Of a stretch of 6,696 nucleotides of DNA, positions 1-4,942 are shown in pieces (position 1 is the stretch's first letter; each line of letters begins with the position of its first letter). Origin of the DNA: Oscillospiraceae bacterium (GTDB lineage Bacteria > Bacillota > Clostridia > Christensenellales > Aristaeellaceae); contig JAISBH010000037.1 of the NCBI GenBank assembly GCA_031266295.1, positions 1-6,696 of the forward strand, in the 5' to 3' direction. The notes below the pieces were generated by a model, which had not been told where the DNA came from, ran no database searches, and worked only from the letters and a program-made list of their open reading frames with translations. The translations under genes and the position numbers were made by a program.

Positions 1-939
1 ATGCTCAATCATGAAGTCGAAGAACTCCGCCGTCTCAGGCGACAGTTCACGGTACATCCGCTGGCCGATGGGCAGCAGGACGTCCTCGCCGCCGACCGGA
101 TCGGCGTTGCCGTCGGGGAACATGTAGTTTTCGTCATAATACTTCAGTTTGTCTACGCCGATGCGGGCGGCTTGAGCCTGGCGATACCTCAGCGCGGCGG
201 GCACGATTACCTCGCGCACCTGCTCACGGAATAACTCGACGTCCTTGGCCGTGTAATCTACGCGCCCCTTCTGGGCGTAAGCCATCTCGATATAGTTGTT
301 GAAACCGAGCTTTTCAGCCATGCGCAGACGCACGGCGATCAGCCTGTCATACACGCCGTCCAACTGCTCTGACACGCCTTCGTACAGTTTAGCCCATTCT
401 TCGAACGCCGCCTTGCGGGTCGCGCGGTCGGGATCCTCCATAAGCTTGAGCAATCCATAGAAGTTGCGCTCCTCGCCCTTGAACGTGGTCTTGCATGACG
501 CGGCGATCTTCTTGTATTCCTCTTCAAGATCGCTCTCCTCGATTCGATCCTGTATGATTGACTCGTCCTGCAGACATTTCTCCAGCTCTGATTTTACGAA
601 TAGTTCGACGCCGAGATCCTCCTCAAACTGAGTGCGGAATGGAGTGGCGAGCAGCGCCTCAAGTGCGGCCTTGCTAAGCGGGATCATCTCGGCTTCCAGC
701 CTATGCAGGAACGCCATCTCGCCCGCGTAGAACTCGTTCGCGGTGTCGATGGTCTGGCGAATGCTGGCGATGGTATACATTGTGACGAAACTGAGGCGCA
801 GTTTCTGATGTTCGTTAAACGCCTCGCGTGCCTGGGCGTAATCCTTCGCGGAGGTTAGATGGTCTATCGACGAGCGGAGCGCCGCCTTCAGCGCGTCCGA
901 GTCCGGGCGTGTATACGGCAGGTCGTTGAATTTCCACAT
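1..939 (-). CDS. M3 family oligoendopeptidase, N-terminal part (cut by window edge)
   Basis: Reading the minus strand from an ATG at 939-937 gives 313 residues without a stop up to the window edge. The start (MWKFNDLPYTRPD), the segment TIASIRQTIDTANEFY (about residues 56-71), FKGEERNF (153-160), a helical stretch with LGFNNYIEMAY (211-221) and KLKYYDE...FPDGN (264-278) match the N-terminal helical half of M3 zinc oligoendopeptidases of the type separate from PepF. These are cytoplasmic enzymes that cut short peptides. Family members are about 560 residues, so the HEXXH zinc site and catalytic half lie beyond the window and activity cannot be judged. The start is supported by GGAGG (plus-strand cctcc, 948-952) 8 nt upstream and by a good promoter just before it. 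No frameshift is seen. The family call is firm; the substrate is unknown. Confidence 0.93.
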   Translation of the reverse strand, partial: MWKFNDLPYTRPDSDALKAALRSSIDHLTSAKDYAQAREAFNEHQKLRLSFVTMYTIASIRQTIDTANEFYAGEMAFLHRLEAEMIPLSKAALEALLATPFRTQFEEDLGVELFVKSELEKCLQDESIIQDRIEESDLEEEYKKIAASCKTTFKGEERNFYGLLKLMEDPDRATRKAAFEEWAKLYEGVSEQLDGVYDRLIAVRLRMAEKLGFNNYIEMAYAQKGRVDYTAKDVELFREQVREVIVPAALRYRQAQAARIGVDKLKYYDENYMFPDGNADPVGGEDVLLPIGQRMYRELSPETAEFFDFMIEH

Positions 940-972
940 GGACTATTCCTCCAAATTTGGGTGATTGACTGC

Positions 973-1001
973 AGTATACATCGATAGCTGGGGTATGGCA
1001 A
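973..1001 (-). promoter_or_regulatory. Promoter of the M3 oligoendopeptidase gene
   Basis: On the minus strand, TTGCCA (1001-996) is followed after exactly 17 bp by TATACT (978-973). Each box differs from the sigma-A/sigma-70 consensus at one base. Transcription would start near 966, leaving a leader of about 25 nt that contains the GGAGG ribosome site. It lies in the gap between the peptidase and the divergent nitroreductase gene. Confidence 0.8.
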
Positions 1002-1030
1002 GCAATGCGGGGTGCGTTTTTCTCAAGGCC

Positions 1031-1059
1031 TTGCGCATAGACGCGTATTGTGCGACAAT
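1031..1059 (+). promoter_or_regulatory. Possible weak promoter of the nitroreductase gene
   Basis: TTGCGC (1031-1036), a 17-bp spacer and GACAAT (1054-1059) are the best-spaced promoter-like pair upstream of the nitroreductase start. The -35 box matches consensus at three of six bases and the -10 at four of six, so this is a tentative site, weaker than its divergent partner. Confidence 0.3.
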
Positions 1060-1099
1060 GATCTTAACGGGCGTAAACAATACAAAAGGGGGATCTGCC

Positions 1100-1663
1100 A
1101 TGGAAGCCATTCAAGCCATACTGACCCGCTACTCATGCCGCAAGTTCACCGACCAGCTCCCATCCGAGCTTGACTTGCAGACTATAGCCTTGGCCGCCGC
1201 AGCCAGCCCCAGCGGAATGAACCGCCAGCTGTGGCGCGTCATCGTCGTAACCAACCCTCAGCTGATAGCCGACATGGAGGCCGAGGGTATGAAGAATCTA
1301 GCCGCGTTCCCGGATAGGAGCGCGTACGACAGGATCATGTTGCGCGGCGGCAAACTGTACTACAACGCGCCGTGCATGATAGTAGTGCCGATCGAGGAGG
1401 GCAATCCTCCAGGCGCTGAATACTTCGACTGTGGCATCGTCTCCGAGAATATCGCGATCGCGGCGGCCGGACAGGGCGTCAACAGCCTGATATGCGGGCT
1501 GGCCGCGTTCTCGTTTAACGGCGAGAAAGGCGCGGAGTTCAAGCGGCGCCTCGGGTTCCCGGAGGGATACGAGATAGGTATAGCCGTGCTGCTGGGTTAC
1601 GCGGCGGAGTCAGGCGGCAAGCCGCACGAGCCGGATTTGACAAAGATCAGTTACATAAAATAG
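1100..1663 (+). CDS. Nitroreductase family protein (FMN-dependent)
   Basis: The product is 187 residues, a normal length for a small nitroreductase. These cytoplasmic flavoproteins pass electrons from NAD(P)H through bound FMN to nitro compounds, quinones or other acceptors. The N-terminal RYSCRKF (residues 10-16) is the usual FMN-phosphate-binding start, SPSGMNRQLW (36-45) is the second flavin segment, and D111-x5-EN (117-118) with AAAGQGVNSLICGL (122-135) is the conserved central helix and loop. I chose the ATG at 1100 because AAGGGGGA (1085-1092) sits 7 nt upstream and because typical members begin about 10 residues before RxSxRKF. The frame is open back to 965, but that extension covers the peptidase promoter. 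The gene stands alone and is convergent with the holin-like gene. The physiological substrate cannot be read from the sequence. Confidence 0.92.
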   Translation: MEAIQAILTRYSCRKFTDQLPSELDLQTIALAAAASPSGMNRQLWRVIVVTNPQLIADMEAEGMKNLAAFPDRSAYDRIMLRGGKLYYNAPCMIVVPIEEGNPPGAEYFDCGIVSENIAIAAAGQGVNSLICGLAAFSFNGEKGAEFKRRLGFPEGYEIGIAVLLGYAAESGGKPHEPDLTKISYIK

Positions 1664-1671
1664 TGAAGCAG

Positions 1672-1720
1672 GGGGCTAGGAAATGCGCCGTGTTCAGTAA
1701 TCCTAACCCCTAACTTTTAT
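1672..1720. terminator. Probable shared terminator between convergent genes
   Basis: GGGGCTAGGA (1672-1681) pairs with TCCTAACCCC (1701-1710), ten positions with one C-A mismatch, across a 19-nt loop. It is followed on the plus strand by TAACTTTTAT. It lies just after the nitroreductase stop (1663) and before the stop of the opposing holin-like gene (1738), where a bidirectional terminator is expected. The T-run is short and interrupted and the loop is large, so its strength is uncertain. Confidence 0.45.
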
Positions 1721-1737
1721 TATCAAACCTTTATCCT

Positions 1738-2172
1738 TTAACCGATATCCTCATGCTCGTTAATAATCGTTTGCTGGCTGTTAATGACAGTCTCGGTATT
1801 GATCTGGTCGTGCGAATCCACCGCGATGTGCGTATTGGTTATCTGGTTGGCCTGCACGATCGGGATGATGTTCCCGCCACCGATCTGATGCGAAAGAATA
1901 TTCGCCACCAGGTCGAGGAACTGCGGGCCGATCCAGCCGCTGATGCCTGCGATGGCGAATGCCCAGTCTTGGCCCAAGTTCAGCGCGTGCGTAACAAAGT
2001 ATATCAACACACCCGCAAACGCCGACACCATGCAACCGCCGACCAGTTTTATCGTGCCGCTAGTTCCAGACCGCGCGCCGATATGGATGAGATGCGCGTC
2101 TTCGTTCTGGAACAGATGCCTGGCGCAAGCGCCGAATATTGCAAGCAGCGCATACCATAAAATCGTCAGCAT
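1738..2172 (-). CDS. LydA-like phage holin family protein (holin superfamily III type) with N/Q/I-rich tail
   Basis: This 144-residue protein has three hydrophobic segments: residues 3-18, about 43-64 (KLVGGCMVSAFAGVLIYFV) and about 70-93 (WAFAIAGISGWIGPQFLDLVANIL). The order, the AR-H after the first helix, and the AGISG-x-G-x-x-x-LDL ending of the third resemble LydA-type holins, which form inner-membrane pores that release or activate lytic enzymes. Residues 94-144 are an extra polar tail rich in Asn, Gln, His, Ile and Val, with aliphatic and polar residues alternating, which I do not recognise from the family. The gene starts 4 nt after the stop of the sensor-like gene, with only a weak site (AAGGAAGCAGG) lying inside that gene, so it is probably co-transcribed and translationally coupled. 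No endolysin or other phage gene is visible. The holin family is likely; the role is unproven. Confidence 0.7.
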   Translation of the reverse strand: MLTILWYALLAIFGACARHLFQNEDAHLIHIGARSGTSGTIKLVGGCMVSAFAGVLIYFVTHALNLGQDWAFAIAGISGWIGPQFLDLVANILSHQIGGGNIIPIVQANQITNTHIAVDSHDQINTETVINSQQTIINEHEDIG

Positions 2173-2176
2173 GTTG

Positions 2177-3004
2177 CTATACCTGCTTCCTTGGTTCGGC
2201 GTTTGGCTGATCCTCGGTTCCGCGCCCGTCTTTTTGGCAGTTCGTGAGCATTCCTAGGAACGCGATCATAGCGATATTCAGCGCCGTGGTCAGAACTACC
2301 ATTATGACAACGGTGCGTCCTATCGAGTCGATTACATCCACATTCAAGCTCTTCATGGATACGCCGATGATCATCAGGTAGCGGTCAGGCTGGCCGGGTA
2401 TCATGGGCGTCCAACGGAAGTATAGGTGCAGACTGCGCTTGTCGCGCGACTGCCCCGCTTCCTGTCCCTCGTAGATCACGCTGACCGGGTAGTGCTCATT
2501 GTCCGCAATCAGCGCGCGGAACTGTGCGTCGCCGAACGGGTCAAACAACATTTCCGTCGTATCATAATCGCGATTGCTGATAGGACTGTAACCCCACGGG
2601 TTCGAGCCTGGCAAATCGGGGGTGTGTTGGTACACCACAGCGTACGTCATCGGCTGTTTATCCAGCAGTTCGATCGAGTTGACGATGTGGGTGCGGTACT
2701 TTTCCTCATCCATAACCCACTCCGCGCCTTGACCCAGGGCTACCAGACATTGATCGGCCACCAGTTTTAAATCCTGTCGTATCTCATGCCGTTTCTGCTC
2801 AAGTACGGCGGTTGTGCTTGAATCGAATATACTAATAAACACTGCCACTAGTATACACATCGCTACGATGGGCAGCAAAAACAGGTACCTGAATACTCGG
2901 TGATCGGCCATCCATGCCATCAAATCAAATTTATCTTTATTTTTAGCTTTAATCCACTTGGCTCTATTGCTGCGTGATAGGGCTGACAATAATGAACGGG
3001 GCAT
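2177..3004 (-). CDS. Two-helix membrane protein with extracytoplasmic Cache-like sensor domain, no output domain
   Basis: The product is 275 residues. A basic N-terminus (residues 11-25, rich in Lys/Arg) precedes helix 1 (about 40-60, YLFLLPIVAMCILVAVFIS). About 170 residues outside the membrane follow, then helix 2 (about 232-253) and a 22-residue charged cytoplasmic tail. The outer part begins with a long helix (TTAVLEQKRHEIRQDLKLVADQ) and contains segments such as MTYAVVYQ and YLMIIGVSM, giving the outline of a single-Cache ligand-binding module, though I cannot assign the family with certainty. No HAMP, kinase, GGDEF or methyl-accepting domain follows. The ATG at 3004 has AAGGAG (plus-strand ctcctt, 3011-3016) 6 nt upstream; an ATG ten codons earlier lacks such a site. 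The holin-like gene follows after 4 nt, so the two are probably one operon. Function unknown. Confidence 0.8.
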   Translation of the reverse strand: MPRSLLSALSRSNRAKWIKAKNKDKFDLMAWMADHRVFRYLFLLPIVAMCILVAVFISIFDSSTTAVLEQKRHEIRQDLKLVADQCLVALGQGAEWVMDEEKYRTHIVNSIELLDKQPMTYAVVYQHTPDLPGSNPWGYSPISNRDYDTTEMLFDPFGDAQFRALIADNEHYPVSVIYEGQEAGQSRDKRSLHLYFRWTPMIPGQPDRYLMIIGVSMKSLNVDVIDSIGRTVVIMVVLTTALNIAMIAFLGMLTNCQKDGRGTEDQPNAEPRKQV

Positions 3005-3025
3005 AATAAGCTCCTTCGCGGCATA

Positions 3026-3053
3026 ATTATACACAACATTATATGCGTATTAA
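3026..3053 (-). promoter_or_regulatory. Probable promoter of the sensor-holin operon (tandem -10 boxes)
   Basis: Two perfect TATAAT hexamers lie on the minus strand, at 3031-3026 and 3043-3038. The nearer has TTAATA (3053-3048) as a possible -35 box with a 16-bp spacer. The farther lacks a convincing -35 box. The nearer TATAAT is 21 bp from the start codon, so the leader would be short. The -10 boxes are convincing and the -35 is weak. Confidence 0.5.
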
Positions 3054-3066
3054 CGGTTAGGCGTTA
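3051..3066. repeat. Short inverted repeat between divergent promoters
   Basis: TAACG (3051-3055) and CGTTA (3062-3066) form an inverted repeat with a 6-bp centre. It lies between the -10 boxes of the minus-strand operon and those of the MgtC gene. Its position suits an operator, but a 5-bp arm can arise by chance. Confidence 0.3.
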
Positions 3067-3081
3067 CATAGTAGAAATATC

Positions 3082-3110
3082 TGGATTCTTTGCCCAAGGA
3101 TGAGTATAAT
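3082..3110 (+). promoter_or_regulatory. Probable promoter of the MgtC family gene
   Basis: A perfect TATAAT (3105-3110) lies 33 bp before the chosen start codon. TGGATT (3082-3087) is a poor -35 box at 17-bp spacing. The -10 box would fall inside the coding region if the upstream ATG at 3090 were used, which supports the later start. Confidence 0.5.
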
Positions 3111-3143
3111 ATACAAAACAGGGCAGATACCGAGGTGACTGGC

Positions 3144-3866
3144 ATGGACACTGGCCCGACCGTGGATGTACTTAACACGCTGCTGCGGATTGCGGTGGCG
3201 GTATTCGCCAGCGGGATAATCGGATTTGAGCGCGAATATCACAACCGACCAGCAGGATTGCGCACCCATATATTGGTAGGACTCGGTGCGGCCATGGTCG
3301 CGCTGATGGAGTCGTATAACCTACTGTACGTGATGCAGCTGGGCGACAGCGCGGCGGGCATATCCGTCGGACGGATGACCGCGCAGGTAATCAGCGGCAT
3401 CGGTTTTCTGGGCGCGGGCACGATACTGGTACATCGGCACAGCATCACAGGCCTGACGACGGCGGCTTCGCTATGGAATGCAGCGTGTCTGGGCATCGCG
3501 GCAGGGTATGGCTACATAACGGTATGTCTGGTCGGCGCTGGTTCGACTCTGCTGGTGTTGACGTTGATTCGGAAGATGCTTCCGCTGAAGGAACAGCGCC
3601 GGATAGAGGTGATATGCGCGAACGCTGACGGATGCGACATATCCGAAAACGGATGCGAGGCGAGGGTCTCGATGTTCAATAAGCTGGTTGAATCGCACCA
3701 ACTGCGTGTGAACAGCAAAAACTTCGCCGCCGTACGGCGGGATGGTATAACGATGCGCACATATACCTACTCGCTGGATTTTCCAACGGGATATAACTTC
3801 GTTGCACTGTTCGAGCAGGTATTGGCACTACAGGACGTAATCAGTGTGAAGATGATTGACGACTAA
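3144..3866 (+). CDS. MgtC/SapB family membrane protein
   Basis: The 240-residue product has the full MgtC/SapB signature: GIIGFERE (residues 24-31), RPAGLRTHILVGLGA (35-49), RMTAQVISGIGFLGAGTIL (77-95) and GLTTAASLW (103-111). About five membrane segments fall within residues 7-141. A soluble C-terminal part (about 150-240) has the length and strand-helix look of the ACT-like domain found in longer family members. In pathogens MgtC promotes growth in low magnesium and within macrophages, in part by inhibiting F-type ATP synthase; in other bacteria the role is largely unknown. I chose the ATG at 3144 because GAGGTGA (3132-3138) lies 5 nt upstream and because family members begin shortly before the first helix. 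It is transcribed alone and is divergent from the sensor-like gene. No M-box riboswitch is apparent in the short leader. Confidence 0.93.
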   Translation: MDTGPTVDVLNTLLRIAVAVFASGIIGFEREYHNRPAGLRTHILVGLGAAMVALMESYNLLYVMQLGDSAAGISVGRMTAQVISGIGFLGAGTILVHRHSITGLTTAASLWNAACLGIAAGYGYITVCLVGAGSTLLVLTLIRKMLPLKEQRRIEVICANADGCDISENGCEARVSMFNKLVESHQLRVNSKNFAAVRRDGITMRTYTYSLDFPTGYNFVALFEQVLALQDVISVKMIDD

Positions 3867-3952
3867 GAGGGGACGCAATTGCTACGTAACAGGCTATAAG
3901 GCTCAGCCGCATACCAGGGCCTGTTCGAAAAATAGGATGGTTACAATAAAGG

Positions 3953-3974
3953 GGCGGCAAACGCCATAATATTT
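3953..3974 (+). terminator. Weak terminator-like hairpin after the MgtC gene
   Basis: GGCG (3953-3956) pairs with CGCC (3962-3965) across the loop GCAAA, followed by ATAATATTT. The stem is only 4 bp and the tail is A/T-mixed instead of a T-run, so termination here is a tentative reading. Confidence 0.25.
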
Positions 3975-3989
3975 ACACAATTGTGCTGC

Positions 3990-4059
3990 TAGGATTTTGC
4001 ACGAATATGCTGAATCTCCTCGAACGGAGGTGATTCAGGTAGTATTTGCTGCACTCCTA
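3990..4059 (+). repeat. Long imperfect inverted repeat, possible structured RNA element
   Basis: Nested arms pair in order: TAGGA (3990-3994) with TCCTA (4055-4059), TGCA (3998-4001) with TGCA (4050-4053), AATA (4004-4007) with TATT (4043-4046), TGAATC (4011-4016) with GATTCA (4032-4037), and CCTC (4018-4021) with GAGG (4027-4030), closing on the loop GAACG. Small internal loops separate the arms. The inner right arm holds GGAGGTGAT, a near-perfect Shine-Dalgarno sequence that the hairpin would hide. No long coding frame follows it. It could be a structured RNA, a regulatory leader or a small repeat element; I do not recognise a known family. Confidence 0.5.
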
Positions 4060-4079
4060 CACTAGAAAATCAGCGGGAT

Positions 4080-4108
4080 GAGCGCGGGAGGGGTGACCTC
4101 GCGCGCTC
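4080..4108. promoter_or_regulatory. Operator-like palindrome overlapping the -35 box of the hydrolase gene
   Basis: GAGCGCG (4080-4086) and CGCGCTC (4102-4108) are exact inverted repeats. Inside them GAGG (4088-4091) matches CCTC (4097-4100), with one G-G mismatch between the two arm pairs and a 5-bp centre, giving 11 paired positions. The centre, near 4094, falls on the -35 box of the promoter at 4093-4121. It lies upstream of the expected transcription start, so action as DNA (a repressor or activator site) is more likely than as RNA of this gene. Confidence 0.5.
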
Positions 4109-4121
4109 GTTCTGGTATAAT
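4093..4121 (+). promoter_or_regulatory. Promoter of the MBL-fold hydrolase gene (extended -10)
   Basis: GTGACC (4093-4098) and a perfect TATAAT (4116-4121) are separated by 17 bp. TGG immediately before TATAAT makes an extended -10 (TGnTATAAT). Transcription would start near 4128, about 25 nt before the ATG. Confidence 0.78.
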
Positions 4122-4152
4122 GGAAACTGAAAAAACAAATAGGGGACGATAC

Positions 4153-4875
4153 ATGAAACTGTTGCCTTCCTTCTATCAAGTGGGTGGACCAGCCCTGACT
4201 CATCCCAACGACGCAACTGCGTTCCTGCTGCCTGTCGGCGAAAAGCTTGCGCTGATTGACTGTTGCACGCCTGAGGGGTATGACGCGCTGCTTCAAAACA
4301 TCCGCGCACTGGGCTTCGACCCAGCAGATGTGCTAGAAATCTACGCGACGCACGGGCATTACGACCACATCGGCGCGGCGGCATTGTTTGAACGTGATTT
4401 TGGGACGACACTTCACCTGCATGGAGAGGATCGTGCCGCGGTGGACGCGTGCGATCCCATAATGACAACCGCGAGGTTGCTCTACGGACAGGATTTCCCG
4501 CCGGTGCGTAATATCCTGCCGCTAACGGACGGCGAGCGGATGGAGACGGACGCGGGCGTCCTGGAAGTAATCCACACGCCGGGACACACGCCAGGCAGCT
4601 GTTGTTTCGCGCTGGAGCATGTTTGCGGCATACGCGTACTCATCGCGGGGGATACCCTTCACGGTGGATTTAGCCATAAAATCGGAAGCGACGAAGCGCG
4701 CTGGCGCGAGAGTTTGGATCGGTTATGCTCGCTGGATTTCGACTGCTACGTGATGGGGCATTGTAATCCCATCCTATTCTGCGACGCGAACCGGCGTATC
4801 GACAGTCTGCGCCGTTCGTTCGCAAATTACTATACGCCTTGGTTCAAGACGTTTTACGAGTCGTATCCCTATTAG
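4153..4875 (+). CDS. MBL-fold metallo-hydrolase
   Basis: The 240-residue product has the whole metallo-beta-lactamase fold signature. THGHYDH (residues 66-72) supplies H67, H69, D71 and H72; HTPGHTPGS (141-149) supplies H145; AGDTLHGG (165-172) supplies D167; and MGHCNP (201-206) supplies H203. All ligands for a two-metal site are therefore present and an active hydrolase is expected. A single-domain protein without a signal peptide is probably cytoplasmic. The pattern fits glyoxalase II-like and other small thioester or phosphoester hydrolases, but the substrate cannot be told. AGGGGA (4141-4146) sits 6 nt before the ATG and a strong promoter lies just ahead. The sugar isomerase gene follows after 67 bp without a clear terminator, so read-through into it is possible. 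Confidence 0.92.
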   Translation: MKLLPSFYQVGGPALTHPNDATAFLLPVGEKLALIDCCTPEGYDALLQNIRALGFDPADVLEIYATHGHYDHIGAAALFERDFGTTLHLHGEDRAAVDACDPIMTTARLLYGQDFPPVRNILPLTDGERMETDAGVLEVIHTPGHTPGSCCFALEHVCGIRVLIAGDTLHGGFSHKIGSDEARWRESLDRLCSLDFDCYVMGHCNPILFCDANRRIDSLRRSFANYYTPWFKTFYESYPY

Positions 4876-4876
4876 C

Positions 4877-4895
4877 GTTAATGAATGTTAATGAA
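4877..4895. repeat. Tandem 9-bp direct repeat before the isomerase gene
   Basis: GTTAATGAA occurs exactly at 4877-4885 and again at 4887-4895, a 10-bp period that puts both copies on the same face of the helix. It lies two bases after the hydrolase stop and about 48 bp before the isomerase start, where a regulator could bind. A weak promoter reading overlaps it (TTAATG 4888-4893, AACAAT 4909-4914, spacer 15 bp), which I do not consider firm. Confidence 0.4.
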
Positions 4896-4942
4896 AGTGC
4901 TGCGGCAAAACAATTAAACGAACCCTTTGGAGGACGACTTGT

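Larger units (their letters stand above)
3867..4152. other. Gene-free stretch with dense inverted repeats
   Basis: I see no credible gene in these 286 bases. They hold several inverted repeats: AACAGGC/GCCTGTT (3888-3894 with 3919-3925), GGCG/CGCC (3953-3956 with 3962-3965), the palindrome CACAATTGTG (3976-3985), a long imperfect hairpin (3990-4059), and a promoter-associated palindrome (4080-4108). None of the first three carries a clean T-run, so a classical intrinsic terminator for the MgtC gene is not evident. Confidence 0.7.

Noticed and set aside
1..234. Plus-strand open frame at the left edge
   Set aside because: It is antisense to the M3 oligoendopeptidase, which has clear family matches through the same bases; the plus frame resembles nothing.
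965..1099. N-terminal extension of the nitroreductase back to an ATG at 965
   Set aside because: It would cover the divergent peptidase promoter, has no ribosome site, and precedes the usual nitroreductase start; the ATG at 1100 has a good site.
1753..2160. 135-codon plus-strand frame opposite the holin-like gene
   Set aside because: The minus frame gives three clean membrane helices and is coupled to the upstream gene; the plus frame has no recognisable feature or ribosome site.
3005..3034. Ten-codon upstream start for the sensor-like gene
   Set aside because: The ATG at 3004 has AAGGAG at 6 nt; the earlier ATG has none, and the extension covers a TATAAT box.
3090..3143. Upstream ATG for the MgtC gene
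   Set aside because: It includes the -10 box at 3105-3110 and lacks a ribosome site; family members start close to the first helix, as the ATG at 3144 does.
3888..3925. AACAGGC/GCCTGTT hairpin as an intrinsic terminator of the MgtC gene
   Set aside because: It is followed on the plus strand by CGAAAAATAGG, an A-run instead of a T-run, and its interior is 24 nt long.
4078..4152. Upstream ATG for the MBL-fold gene
   Set aside because: It lies inside the palindrome and before the promoter's expected start; the ATG at 4153 has AGGGGA upstream.
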